NCBI GenBank assembly: GCA_004352715.1
Contig: SCFE01000018.1
Location: 1,276,278-1,340,277 of the forward strand
Source: Hofstenia miamia
Taxonomy: Eukaryota > Xenacoelomorpha > Acoela
Direction of reading: 5' to 3'
Length of the DNA stretch: 64,000 nucleotides
In this document: positions 23,991 to 35,965 of the stretch, piece after piece
Layout of the letters: every line of letters starts with the position of its first letter
Numbering within the stretch: position 1 is the first letter of the stretch
Position numbers and translations under genes: made by a program
Notes under the pieces: generated by a model
What the model was told of the DNA's origin: nothing
The model's input: the letters and a program-made list of their open reading frames with translations, nothing else
The model's database searches: none

Positions 23991-24059
23991 ATTTTCAGCA
24001 CAGCTCTTTCTCCATGGACTAGTTCATCAGCTTTTCTTATTATTGTTTCTGCTTTTGGG

Positions 24060-24640
24060 TCACTCCAGCTTGTTGTTGTGAATCAGCTGCTTTGTCATTT
24101 TTAGTGTTGCCTCTCTTTCTTTGGTCACTGTACTGTGATAGTGTAGAAATTTTGCTTCTTTTATGTTCTCTGATATCAGTTTAACTTCTTGTAATTTATT
24201 CATTTTTCTTGAAAATATTTCATAATATTTCTGACACAAGTGGATCCCCTTTATCACTATCATCAGTGTCATCTGTGTATTAACACTACTTGTGTGCACT
24301 AGGTCTTCACAAATTGCTGTATCTAGGTAAAGGAATTTATATACTTTCCAAAGACTCCTGGTATTTGCAACATCCTTATAGAAGAAACTTATGTTGTTCC
24401 TCCTCTGTTATTTTGTTTGGGTCATTCTTGTTCAATCTTATCATAGTCACTCTTTCAACCTGCTTTGTGATGTCATAGTATCTGTACTGCTTATCCCATA
24501 GGTCAAGCCAGACCACATTGTTCACTCCCAAAAATAGCATTACTACTTTCATTGTTCTCTGGTCTATTTCATTTCTCAGTTCCTTTAACTGTTCATTGAT
24601 GGGTTTGCCTTGTGTGTATAGTTGATAGGGAGTTATCACT
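24060..24640 (-). pseudogene. G4 ORF3 remnant
   Basis: Two open pieces read leftward: 24376-24639, with VWLDLWDKQYRYYD and an EEEQHKFLL end, and 24060-24299, with TQMTLMIVIKGIHL, KMNKL and a basic tail. G6 has the matching segment at 34340-34724 (TLMIAIKGIHL and AKFLCYHSTI blocks), and G3 has parts of it. The piece is joined on its right side directly to the start of RT, so integrase and most of RT have been deleted from this element. The 3' LTR follows. Confidence 0.55.
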
Positions 24641-25990
24641 TCCTCAACATATACTCACTAATGGTTGTCTTTAATGAGCATAATTTCTTTTGATCTCTTG
24701 TAGGCCTCTCTGTCAATTATTGCTTTGACTCATTCTCTTTTGTTAACATATGTTTTATATTCATAATCTGTACTTTTTGCCCTGCTTTATAAACACTTTT
24801 AGTGCTGCATATGGACTTTCATTGGGTTGAATTATTTTGTTGTTCATCAGTTTGTTCAATATCCTGTTGTAGTAATCCTTCATTTGCTCTACTACTTGTC
24901 TCACTGGTAGTTTTATTGGTTTGTTTGTTGTCATAACTATCTTGTGCATCTCACCTATCTCTTGTCCCATGCTTATCTCTCTGTAGTTGAATATTTGTTT
25001 ATGTTTCTGTAACTCCTCTCTAAGTTGTTGCAGTTGTTTCCCATTCAGATGTTAGTATTCCTCTTCTAATAACTGTGGTGTTTTGTACTCATTTTCTCCA
25101 TTTGCTTTTGTCCCTATGCCCTCAAATTGGCTGATGGGAGTACTCACTACATTGATGTTTTCATCCACTCACCCTCAAATCAGCTGTGTGGAGTACCTAC
25201 TGTTTTTGTTTGTAAGTCCTCAAATTGACCATACAAACTACTCTGTTCATCAATGTCTTCCATTGCCTTCCAAATTGCTTTGATGCTAGACTTGACATTT
25301 TCTGAATATTCACAATGGTTTTCTTCATGTTAACATTGTGATTTGTGTTGTTCAGTATCAGTATAGTTCCTTTCCCATTTTTTATTGCACACAAGCTTGA
25401 AGGCATTGAGACTCTTTTTGTGTTGATCCCTTTGTTGTCTTAAATCACTATATCTGCTGTAATCTTCTCTCCTGTTGGAATTGTGTGCATCCTCCATTGA
25501 TATTATTGCAACTTTGCGTCTTCTTCTAGTTCAAATGTTATTGTTGATATCTTGCCTTCTTCTTATTCAATTTTGATTTCCTCCTCCTATACCTTGATTG
25601 TTCTATTTGAATAGTTTATTATGCACCCAGTATCACTTCATATGCTAATAAGATGTTGTTGGTGTCTATCACTACTAGTGATTGTTCAAAGGTAGTGTTC
25701 ACTATTCTAATTTATATTGTATTTAACTTTCCCTTAGTATCTATATATTCTCCAGATGCATTGATTAGTCTTTTATTTGATCTTTCAAGGTCTTCTCATC
25801 TAAACCCAAGTTTTGTCATGCATTCATCAGTTATAATGGATGTCACAGCTCCCATATCAATTGTTGCCTTTCTCATTACCCCATTTATTGTTATTGTTAT
25901 TGTGTTGATATTGTTCAGGTTTGTCATAATCATTATTGGTGCTTGGTTTTTTAGAGTCAGCACTCAAGCTAGCTTTCTTATTTGTCTTCA
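24641..25990 (-). pseudogene. G4 protease and truncated RT
   Basis: Read leftward: an aspartic protease region (25990-25620) with TITINGVMRKATIDMG and a downstream VILG block. The catalytic D-T-G is D-M-G here, which should inactivate it; the G6 copy has intact DTG at the same place. Then comes a pre-RT region (25500-24980) and the beginning of RT (24761-24970) with KVFIKQGKKYRL. The RT palm, RNase H and integrase are absent. Several stops interrupt the frame. Confidence 0.7.
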
Positions 25991-27300
25991 GTTTGTGTGT
26001 CCTCAACCAATTCTGATTCAGATTTGATCACATCTTTTTCTTCATAGAATGCCTTCTCTTCTCCAATCATATTAATCTGTTTTTTGTACTTGTGTTTTTT
26101 ATGCTCCTTCTTTCTACAGCTGTAGCACTTTATGTCCCTTTCTCTTACTTTTTTTGTTTTTCTGTTTTTACTTTTTATTTTAATAAATTTTTCTGTTTTG
26201 TTTTTGTTGTAGGGTTTGGTATTCACTGTCTGTGACTTGTAATTGTTCCACTATGCCATTGGTGTTTCCTTATGTCATACAGCTTTTTTGTAAATGCAGG
26301 CATTGTTTTCAATTGTTGCCTAGATATCCACCACCTTTCTGATCATTCTGTCATCCACATCACATTTGATTTTGAATTGGGTTCTAATATTCTCAGGCAC
26401 TCCTTTAAATATGAAAAAAAGGTCATATTTTGAATATTGGTTTCCTCTGGAGCTAAGTGTTACTAGTCATTCCACAAATGTAGTTTCATATGTCATCCAT
26501 TTTTTCTCATTTTTGTTGAGTTCAAAATGATTCAGTACTGGTTTTTGAAACTTTAATTTTCATAGTACTCTATGAAATCTCCAATCAGTAGTTTATAATT
26601 TTGATTTATATCAGTATTTAGCAGTAACTAATGCTGGGATGCTGCTCCTGTGAGGTATAGTGGGAATCTCACAGCTGCTGCTTGTTGGCTTCCTTTCCTT
26701 TCAGCCATTGTAATCTCTAACATTTGAAGCCATTAGATTAAAGTTAAATTGTAGCTGCTGAATTTTCCATTACATTTTGTCAAGGTAGCTTTGCACAGTA
26801 TTGTGTCATTGTTGATGTTCTCTGTAAAATGGAATTCTCAAAGGTTGGTTTCTTCTGTATGTTTATATTTTCATTTATCATAATTTGGTTAGTTAATATT
26901 TTTGTGATTTAATCAATGATCCTTTTCTTTTCATCTTCCTCATCTTCTTTGTCAAAGATTTTTGGCTGTTTTTTAAAGTTGACTGGTGATGCTTGCAAGA
27001 TCCTTTCTCTTATCTGTTCAAATGTTACTTTGTGTGTCTGTATTCCCTTTTGATTTTCCTCTTTGTCCCTCTGCATTGTTCTGAGTTTATGTCTGAGTTC
27101 TTCTAGCTCTCATGCTTGTGTTTCATGGTTTTTGTCCCTGCTCAGTTCTGTTAGTCTGAGTTTGTCTTTGAGCTGTTCTAGATCTTGGGCTAGTATGTTG
27201 TTTTCTTGGATTAGCTGTCTGTTTTTGTTTTCCAACTGTCAGCATATTTTCTCCCATTTTTTGTTTTGTTCCTGAAAACATTTGTTTGATTCTGCCAATT
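25978..27300 (-). pseudogene. G4 gag-nucleocapsid remnant
   Basis: Gag of G4, decayed by stops and frameshifts. The nucleocapsid part (25978-26226) keeps RERDIKCYSCRKKEHKK, which matches the G6 zinc knuckle, but the last Cys of the CX2CX4HX4C pattern is replaced. Capsid segments between 26300 and 26900 resemble the G6 Gag. The far upstream part (26900-27300) is a glutamine- and leucine-rich, coiled-coil-like stretch on the minus strand. Confidence 0.65.
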
Positions 27301-27339
27301 GGTTCATTAATATCTTGATGTTGTTTAGGTGTTTAGGTA

Positions 27340-28250
27340 TGAATAGATGACCACAGTTTTCTCTGATGATTGATCTTCCATAAGGCTTCTAGTCAACTCT
27401 GATCTCCAATCTTCCAATACCAAGCCATCTTCACTGCCAATGGATTGTTTCCAAATCTCAGCTCAATGAAGTAGCTTATGTGCTTCCTATCCTAACTTAG
27501 TGCAACCCTCAAGCCTGGATGTAACTGACTTAAACTCAATTTGTAATGTGTAATTTATGCATGCAACCAGGCAATGTTGCTAGCTGCTTAATAAATACAT
27601 GTTTAGCCATTACAGAAAAATCCTGGTTTTAAATATGTTAAATAATTGATTAGATAATTACATGCAGCTTCTTAACCTACATTTAATTAGTAATACATGC
27701 TCAGTCTCATTATCAGTCTATTTATGGGTCTCCTACATAGTCTAGTTAATATACAATATAATATCCTACAATTGGCTAACCAGCCTTTTCTATGAATTTC
27801 AATTATTGCTACAACATGTTTAAAAAAATTGATAGTCAGGTAAACAGAGAAAAACTCCTAATCATACCCCTAACCTAAATGCAGGTTCATGGTTTGGATC
27901 AAGGACCCTCAAATCACTCCCAATGTGTGCCCTCACCACTACTAATGCATTTACCTTTTAGCTTGACATGATTTAATATTAAGCAAACCAAGTTAAATCT
28001 AATGATAAGATTTTTGAATAATTTACTTCAACATATTTCTAAAATGATTTTTCTCTATTTATAGTTCCAGATCCAAAAGTACCTGTTGATTTTGAATTTT
28101 AAATCATCTGCCAAGATGGCTAAAAATAGTGGAAGCAATATCACCCCTTTGTTTTCCCAAATTGTTATCAACAAGTACTATTTTGGTAATGTTCTCTCTT
28201 AGTTGCATTTACCAAAATTAATGATGCTAAACTGAAATTGATTTTGATTC
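27340..28250 (-). repeat. G4 5' LTR, truncated at its inner end
   Basis: Matches the LTR at 23162 and the one at 42458 over most of its length (CTCAATGAAGTAGCTTATG, GTAACTGACTTAAACTC, GGAGAAAAACTCC-like blocks). The last ~160 bp with TGTAGCATC and the primer site have been lost. Beyond 28250, on the other side, lies an ORF3 remnant of another element (G5). Elements G5 and G4 are therefore head-to-tail. Confidence 0.65.
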
Positions 28251-28349
28251 TTATTCTTTTTTGCAGCATTGATCTTTGGATTATGCTACACCAATTTCTT
28301 TGATTTATCATATGCTGGTTATATTAGGTCCCCCATATATGAATTTTCT

Positions 28350-28790
28350 TCAGACATCAAATGCTTACCTTGTCTTTGACTTTCCATCTTGGCATTACCA
28401 TTAGAATCTTTGTTGTCAGGGGTGGCTTCTAGATTAGTAGTTATGATTTTATTTGTTCTTCCTGTACTTTATCTGTCCCTCTTGTCATTCTGGCTTTTAC
28501 TATTATGATGGTTGCAGTTTAATTGCCTTTCCAAGTCACTACTCTGTCCCTGTCTTGCTCAGTTTCCTGATGGCTTCCTGTTTAATTTTGTTGTGACACA
28601 TTCCACCTCTATCACAACTTGGTTTTCTTGTTTAGTTAATTCATGAAGTTCTTTTTTGGTAAATGCTTCTATGTATATGTACTTTTTTTTACTGATTTTT
28701 AGTGGTTTATCATATCTTTCTGCAATTCTCTCCATTGTTTCACAATCAATTATTGTTTGAATTAGTGTAGAGTCACTCAGGGCCTTTCTT
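28350..28790 (-). pseudogene. G5 ORF3 remnant
   Basis: A minus-strand open piece with KKYIYIEAFTKKELHELTK (about 28650), matching KYIYKEACTKKELDEL in G3 (about 19600). A VMPRWKVKDK block (about 28390) matches VMPKWKFKHE in G3 (about 19340). Nothing of pol remains. The function is unknown, as for the other ORF3 copies. Confidence 0.5.
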
Positions 28791-29340
28791 TTATTTTACT
28801 TCAATTTTAGGCACTCTCAAATTAATTTGTTGCTATTTAGTTTAGTGATTTTATTAATTTCTAATCTTTTTGAACTTAAGTTTCAAACTTAGTGATTGTC
28901 CCCTCCAAGCTTTAGATTATATGTAATTGCTTAGTTAATTTGCAAGGGAAACAAACTTTTGTAAAAAACAGTAAATATTTACCTTCTTTTGTAATAAATA
29001 GAGAACTCAAATGTAAGCAAATGTCAAATAAATTTCGTTCTCACTGGATAACATTTGCTTTTTTATTATTCTATATTTTACTAACCTTTTTAGCTCTGGT
29101 CAGAATTTTATAATAATGAAAATGTAAGATCTGGCAATAATGTGGGAGGAACTCTGCTGTGCCTGGGTGATAACTTGCTCCATGACAGATGTGAGCCCAT
29201 ATTGTGGTTGCTTTAGGCTATGTGTAGGCATAAGCAATAAAAGAACTACAACATCTATTGATTGAACATGCACAAATTATGACACAATGTGAATATACTA
29301 TGCTGTTGGTGTACACAAATATGGTGTAACTACATGTTAT
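28791..29340. other. No gene seen
   Basis: CpG-poor AT-rich DNA without a supported feature. Confidence 0.4.
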
Positions 29341-29659
29341 TTATTATCTTTATTACATGAGCTGAGAAGATAAACACTGAGTTAAATTTGTTTTACTGAG
29401 CTAGAAATTACAACTTGAGACACATGATTAGCACCTTGGATTGTAAGGTTGGATTCTAAAGACTTGGCTTCAGTGAGATGCCATGTGAATTGGTCAATAC
29501 TTTAAATACCATCTTGGAATTACTTTTTTCTACAATGAAATTGGCAAACTACTGATCTTCATTTGTTTTTTTAGAGAGTGGGTTGCTCTTGGCAATGGTA
29601 ATCTTCTGCAACCTTCATACCACTTGAGCTGCTAGAAGCACCCTGTGATTCTACATTAG
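29341..29659 (+). repeat. Dispersed repeat R, copy 1
   Basis: Shares with 46860-47155 and 57866-58131 the blocks GAGCTAGAAATTA, GATGCCATGTGAATTGGTCA, GGCAATGGTA-like and CTGCAACCTTC, and the terminal CCCTGTGATTCTACA. The end is nearly the same as the 3' end of the TRIM LTR at 57861, so R may be a solo LTR of a related family in plus orientation. Confidence 0.6.
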
Positions 29660-30567
29660 ATATCTATTATCTCTTGTCTCCATCCACTAGAGTGCTTGCT
29701 GTGGAATGTCTATATTCCATTCCTCTATGTTAAAGGTTGTTTTAGGCATGCTTTATATGATGCTGATCAGTTCATCCTTTTGTCTTTTTTTATCCTTTAT
29801 TCATGTTTTGGTATCTTAACAAATGAGCATCTAAGATATTCACTCATAAATCCATGCATTCACTCAAAACCCTCAATAAGCTAGGATAGCAGAATAGTTA
29901 ACTGATTTCATACCAATAGCACAATAGTCTGAAATTTATAAAATTCTTTGCTTCTTCAATCATTTGTGACACAATCATCTTTCAACATCAGCATCATCAT
30001 CTATTTAATAGTTTATCAAATTTAGAGGACATAAAATTTAATTATAATAATTCATAATTGAACAAAAGAAAATGCATGACAATGACAAAACTACATAGCA
30101 CATAAGAGAATAACTGTTAGTGAAAAAGTTAGAATCATCCAATTGAATTTTGTAAATTTAGTGTTAGTTTGGAATTGATCTAAAATGTGCACCATCCAAT
30201 TTTACCATTGATGTCATCACCATCATTGCCAATTTAGAATTATCTAATCATTGTCATTATATTAACTTCTGTAAATGGTTGGTACTTTTTATAAGCATAC
30301 AAAAACAGCCATAGGGAACCTTGAGATTGACATAGCAAATCATTATGACAATATGAACAAAAATTTAGCATGAATGAGTTATGAAGATTAATAACATTAG
30401 ATGGATCATTTAAAATTTTCTCATATGTACATTAAAATATTTATCTGAGTTTTTGTTATGAAATCAAGTATAATATTTTATCATTTAGTTTAGATTACAA
30501 CTCAATAAACAACTGCAAAAACTAAATTTTGATGTCTCTTTTGATATAATTTATATGTATACCTCAT
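29660..30567. other. CpG-free DNA left of LINE copy 1
   Basis: No gene supported. About 30270-30370 matches the DNA directly left of LINE copy 2 (51800-51905), including GGAACCTTGAGAT and CATAGCAAATCATTATGA. Both LINEs therefore lie near copies of the same older repeat. Confidence 0.5.
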
Positions 30568-30606
30568 TTGCCTGTTTATTATACAGTTTATTAGATTCCA
30601 GACAAA

Positions 30607-31435
30607 ATGACTGGTGATGGTGATCAGCATCAAACAGTATGGAGCCAGCTGGAAACTCTGGATTGTTACCCAACTGTCACGGGGCTACTGGACTACCAAG
30701 GTGATCTCAACAAGACTTTTCAGAAGTACATGAAGGAAAACCTCATTTGCTTGCTCCACGAGACTTTGTCACAACTGTGGGAATCTTGATCCACAGCAAT
30801 TATGAAAGTTAATCTGGAGGATAACATTGCTGTGGCCCTGAAATCTGTATTTGCAGAGTCAAATCAAGCAACTGTCTCCATGGTTATGTTGGCCCTGGCT
30901 GAGTTGAAGAAAGAGACTGTTGGTGAGATCATTTCATGTTTTAACAACAATATTGAGAAATTATCCCAAACATGAACTCATACTTCCAGACCTCTTCAAA
31001 GTGAGGGGGATGTCAATCAATGTGTGCCTGTTTTCAGTGTCCCAGAAGAAATTGGTAAAAGAGATAAGTGAATGAAAAAGGTGAAACTTACTACTGTACC
31101 GATAATTCTAACTGATGTTTCACATAGGGGTGCTTATACCTCAGATCATGCTAAACCTCAACCACTTGTTCTGCATTTAGGGTCTGTTTGGGAAGTCTGT
31201 GAGCTGGCCAGCTCATCATACAAGCTGAAAGGCCAACCTGTTTTTCTGAAACAGGACCAAATGCTTGAACAGCCATTGGTTGAGAAGAGTCTGCTGAAGA
31301 AATGATTTGAATTATCACAGCTTCCTCAAGTAGATAGGAAACTGTTCAAAATTGTTCATGGCAAGTTATCCTATAAGAACCATGAAATTGATGCCTCACT
31401 TCCCCTTGAGCAAATTGCACTTCCCTACAGTATCT
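30607..31435 (+). pseudogene. LINE copy 1 ORF1
   Basis: ORF1 of the LINE, an RNA-binding protein by analogy with other LINEs. It begins at ATG 30607 with a segment matching copy 2 (YQGDLNKTFQKYMK) and is interrupted by TGA codons at about 30787, 30974 and 31071. The middle part (KKETVGEIISCFNNNIEKL) is helical and coiled-coil-like. The C-terminal part (VFSVPEEIGKRDK through LVLHLGSVWEVCEL, to about 31330) resembles the RRM plus C-terminal domain layout of LINE ORF1 proteins. At two of the stops copy 2 has CAA, which points to an ancestral CGA. Confidence 0.7.
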
Positions 31436-31439
31436 GACT

Positions 31440-33959
31440 AGGTATGATAAATCTTATGTTGCTTAATTGTTGATCTTTGTGATTTATTTCTCAGTGACTA
31501 TCTCTGTATAGCTTTTTATCTGTTCATTCCCCAACTGTGATATGCCTCACAGAAACTTGGCTTGATGAATCTATTGGTGATGCTGAAGTTTTTGCAGACT
31601 CTGGATATGTTGTTGCCAGCCGCACAGATCAGGCATCCAGACAACATGGTGGGGTGCTAATCAGATACTCCAGCAACATTGGTTTTGTGGTTACTCCCTT
31701 ACCCCTCAATTCTTTGTTGGACTTTGTTTGTGCTGTTATTTGTGAAATCAACTCTGACATTTTTTGTATTGCCTGTTTCTATAATCCCCCTTCCTGTAGT
31801 CCTTACCAGGTTTCTGAATCTCTCCTAGATTTCACCTTTTCTCATATAAGAGAGCAAGCTGTTTCTATTGCTCATACCCATGGAAATCACAGCATGTGTC
31901 TTGTCTTTTGTGGTGATTTTAACATGCTGGGCATCAACTGGGGATCACTTCACAGCAGCAATGAATATGAAGCCAGTGTTCTGAACCCAATTCTGGAGAA
32001 TGGGCTTGATCAAGTTTTTGATACCACTGGCACCCAACTTGATATTATTTTGATTGATGCTACTGACCACATATCCACTGTTCTTGCATCTCAGTGTGAC
32101 TTCTGAGATCATGACGCTGTTGTTGCCTCTATCCTAACTAATATGATTTGCATGCTGCCTACACAGCACAATTTTGCCTACTCTAGGGGAAATTATGAGC
32201 AACTCAATCATGATTTGGCTTTGTGTGGTTTTGATGTTTTTCTTGCCCAGATCTTCTACTGGAATCAATTTATCACAATATTCATAGATTTTCCCAAATG
32301 CACATCCCCAGAAAGACACTCCATCATGCACAAGCCCCATTGTTTATGTCATCTCACTCTATACACCTTGAAAATCAATTACAAACAGCATGTCAAAATA
32401 ATTCAGACTTTGTTGAATCCCTGTCTTGTGAGTTGTCAGAATCACTAGAGCTTGACAAAATCATCTTTCTGCAGCAACGTATTTCCTCTCACAATGAGGC
32501 ATTTTGGCTTTTGTGGAGCCTGTGTATGCAGACATCTCTTCCTCCCACCTTGACTTTTGATGGTATTACTGTTAGTGGGGACAAAGCTATTGCTGAGAAT
32601 TTCAATAAATTGTTTGCATTGGTGTTTTCTCCCAGATCACCAACTGCAATTCCCAGTGCAAACACAAAACCCAGATATTTGCCTAAATGAGACCAAGTTA
32701 TGATGGAGCTACAGTCTGTTAAATCTGGCTCATCATCTAGCAATTCACTTAGTCTGACATTGATTTGTCTTATTGCCCCTGGGATTGTGGATTCTGTACT
32801 TTGTCTACTCAGTTCCCTAATTGCTACAGGAGTGTTTCCATCAGTGTGGAAAATCAACCATGTTTGCCCTGTCTTCAAGAAGGGGAGCCCAACTATGGGA
32901 AAGAACTATAGACTGGTTTCTATTCTTCCTACCCTAAGTCTTGTCTTTGAGCAACTGGTCTTTTGTCAAATTGCAGGGGTTTTTGACTCTTTGCTATCTC
33001 CCCAGCAATTTGGATTCAGAAAGAATCATTCCACAACAGTGCAACTTCTGGCCTTTACAGATCATCTATTTAGTTCATTAGATGATGGTGACCTGCCCAC
33101 TGTTTTATATCTGGACATATCCAAAGCATTTGATTCAATTGACCATTCCTGTGTCCTGAGGAAACTTTCTGATTTTGGGTTTGATGAGAGGTTTGTTCAT
33201 TTCTTTCACTCTTATTTATCCAATCATAGCCAGCACATCATCATCAATGGAACTTTGTCTGATATAGCACCAGTCACAAGTGGGGGCCTACAAGGTTCCA
33301 TTTTTCTTATAATGCTCTTCCTGGTTTACATGGATGATCTGCTGCTATCACTCAATCTTCCCTTGTTTTTGTTTGTAGATGACATGAAGATCTGTGGCAC
33401 TTCCTTGAAATTACCACAGGTGCAGCAAGCAACTGACCAAGCTATGCTCTGGGCTGTTGAAAATAAACTCAAATTCAACACAGACAAGTTTGACTTCAAG
33501 TATGTCAAGCCTCCAGAGTGCATAATGTCCACTGGTGGTGACATGATTACCTCTAAAGACATTGTTAAAAATCTTGGGGTCACATTTTCATACAATATGT
33601 TCTGGTGTGCCCACATCAACCACCAAATCAAAAAATTCTCTCACCAGTTGAACCTTCTGAGGAGAAACATCCTGTTTTCAGCTGGGCTCAAAGTGAAGTT
33701 GACTCTCTACAAGACAATAATTCTCTCTATTCTGATGTATGCCAGTCCAGTCTGGTCAGCAAGCTTGTGTCAGCTAAAATTGATGGAAAAAATACAAAGG
33801 AGAGCTCTGAAATGGATATTTGGTAGAGATTTTGAATCAGATGAAGTCTATGCCATATGTCTTTCCAGTGGTAATCTCCTCCCATTGCCATTTCAGAAGG
33901 CCTACAATGACTTATGCATGTTAAACACAATCCTAGTTGACATATACCTGATGCCATAG
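31440..33959 (+). pseudogene. LINE copy 1 ORF2 (endonuclease and reverse transcriptase)
   Basis: The APE-type endonuclease spans 31450-32125: ICLTETWLDES, then CGDFNMLGINW with the catalytic Asp/Asn, then a DHD block at 32108 just after a stop. A short damaged linker follows (32130-32690). The reverse transcriptase runs in one long open frame 32700-33959: HVCPVFKKGSP, SPQQFGFRKNHST, YLDISKAFDSIDH (motif A), a GGLQGSIF region altered by small indels (motif B) and FLFVDDMKI (motif C, FVDD). After it come LGVTFSYNM and a thumb with YASPVWSASL. Stops between the endonuclease and RT make it inactive. It nicks target DNA and primes reverse transcription in intact relatives. Confidence 0.85.
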
Positions 33960-34296
33960 GAATGATTTTTGAATTTGATCACCCACTGATTACACATTGC
34001 TCAGCAAAATTTATGAAGTTTCATGCAAAGGCTACATGAAGAAAGACCAGTGGTCACAATTTCTAAACTCATGCTGTTTGGCTTGCAAACCCATTTATGT
34101 GTTTGCCCCTGGACATTTGGCAACCAAAGAATCTGTTTAAAAAACACACTCAGGAGTTCTTCATTGAAGCTGTGTCTAAGTTTCAATATCATTCCTACCC
34201 TGAGATGTGGGATCCTGTTAAACTTATTTGTAATTTGAACAATCCCTTTGTTATGCTATAATTTTTGTTATGACTATTTGTACTGTTCAAATTCAC

Positions 34297-34330
<34 letters not shown>

Positions 34331-34339
34331 TCTAAGACT

Positions 34340-34724
34340 GCCTCTCTCTCTGTTGTTATGGTACTGTGATAGCATAGGAACTTTGCTTCATTGATGTTTT
34401 CTGAGATCAGTGTTATTTTCACAACTCATTCATCTTAGCTGAAAAGATCTTGTAAAATTTTCTATAGAGATGGATGCCTTTTATTGCTATCATCAGTGTC
34501 ATCTGTGCATCTGCTCTGCTTGTATGCACCATGTTTTTGGGGATAAGATCAGTTGTGTTGATGTTAATAGTTCCTCTCATTCAAGAATTTCTTTCTGTGT
34601 CTTTTTTTTATCATTTTGCATACTTCAACTGGTTCTGTAATGCCTCCTCTTTGCATCATTTCAGCATTTTTAACTATTTTCACAAATGTGCATCATGGGC
34701 TCTCTTTTTCATATCTTCTCATTT
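34340..34724 (-). pseudogene. G6 ORF3 distal part
   Basis: Minus-strand segment with TLMIAIKGIHLYRKFYKIF and ISENINEAKFLCYHSTI blocks, homologous to the G4 ORF3 at 24060-24299. It is cut on the left by the LINE tail and on the right by the insertion at 34725, whose 4-bp target duplication shows it was once continuous with 35962 and beyond. Confidence 0.55.
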
Positions 34725-35961
34725 TGTAGCATCATCCAAAAAGGCAACTAAAAGCTGAATAACGTCGAACGATTATTAATTGAAATTAATTGTAAAAATT
34801 TAGTTAATGAACTTTAGTTTATTTTTGTAAAATGCAACTAAGATTTAATATTGGTCAAAATAAGAAACTTGTTAGCTGATCAAGAGATAATTGACAAATT
34901 AAATTGAGCAAACTAATGCTTACATATGAACAGCCATATTGGCAGACGAATCATTTGAATTTTAAAATCGGCAGGTACTTTTTGTAGAAATTTTATAAAT
35001 AGCTTTGATTCAACCATAATTTTGATGAACAATAAATTCTTCAGAGTTTATTTAATTTTCATTTCTACTTTATCTGGTTTGATTATTTAACTAAATGTGC
35101 AGCTAGGCAAGTTGTGTTTAGTAGTGGCTGGAATCCATCACGGGATCGATTCTAGGGTCTTTGTGCCAGTCACGAAAGTGCACCTATGTTACGGTTAGGA
35201 GTTTTTCGATTCTTGCCTAGTCTGACTATCGATCAANNNNNNNNNNNNNNNNNNNNNNNNNNNNNNNNNNNNNNNNNNNNNNNNNNNNNNNNNNNNNNNN
35301 NNNNNNNNNNNNNNNNNNNNNNNNNNNNNNNNNNNNNNNNNNNNNNNNNNNNNNNNNNNNNNNNNNNNNNNNNNNNNNNNNNNNNNNNNNNNNNNNNNNN
35401 NNNNNNNNNNNNNNNNNNNNNNNNNNNNNNNNNNNNNNNNNNNNNNNNNNNNNNNNNNNNNNNNNNNNNNNNNNNNNNNNNNNNNNNNNNNNNNNNNNNN
35501 NNNNNNNNNNNNNNNNNNNNNNNNNNNNNNNNNNNNNNNNNNNNNNNNNNNNNNNNNNNNNNNNNNNNNNNNNNNNNNNNNNNNNNNNNNNNNNNNNNNN
35601 NNNNNNNNNNNNNNNNNNNNNNNNNNNNNNNNNNNNNNNNNNNNNNNNTAAGGCATACATAATTAATCCCAGTTGAGCTGAGATGGTGATGTGGACTCAA
35701 CCATCGTTGCAGAAGAGGAGGAGCTGTGTTGTGGAGATCGGCTTCGGGCAGGAGCCCATGGAACAACTGAAGAGGAAACATCAGACTGCCCAGTCACCTA
35801 AACAGTGATGGTTAATACTCGATTACTTAATTAACATAACTAGTTAATAAGAGAGGAAAGTTTGATGGATCAACAAATGGGTAACACCTCACCTGCAGTT
35901 TACTAAGCATCCCTTAACAGTGATTAGACATGGCGTAACAAGCTAGGTGGAGGATGTTACA
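34725..35961. mobile_element. Solo LTR or short LTR element with ATTT target duplication
   Basis: Begins TGTAGCATCATCC and ends GGAGGATGTTACA, imperfect inverted ends with TG/CA termini. ATTT stands immediately on both sides (34721-34724 and 35962-35965), a 4-bp duplication typical of Ty3/gypsy-type integration. The first ~210 bp recur at 47627-47835. An N gap of 412 bases (35237-35648) hides the centre, so a complete small element cannot be excluded. It keeps many CpGs in a CpG-poor region, so it is a young insertion. GGGATCGATTCTAGG at about 35143 looks like a pol III B box, possibly a SINE inside it. It interrupts G6 ORF3. Confidence 0.75.
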
Positions 35962-35965
35962 ATTT

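Larger units (their letters stand above)
30568..34331 (+). mobile_element. LINE copy 1 (CR1/Jockey-like non-LTR retrotransposon)
   Basis: A nearly full-length LINE: 5' sequence TTTGCCTGTTTATTATACAG shared with copy 2, ORF1, ORF2 with APE endonuclease and reverse transcriptase, a short 3' UTR and an (ATT)n tail at 34301-34330. It lies against the ORF3 remnant of G6 on its right. CpG is almost absent and several TGA stops fall at former CGA codons, so the copy is old and was probably methylated. The clade is judged from domain content only. Confidence 0.85.

Noticed and set aside
25653-26027. Hydrophobic 124-codon plus-strand frame, looks like a membrane protein
   Set aside because: It is the antisense of the G4 protease; the same antisense hydrophobic frame appears over the G6 protease (40638-40997).
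27063-27275. Ser/Leu-rich plus-strand frame
   Set aside because: Antisense of a coiled-coil-like Gag segment of G4; low complexity.
35186-35781. Frames of 144-182 codons on both strands
   Set aside because: Made of the 412-N gap inside the LTR insertion.
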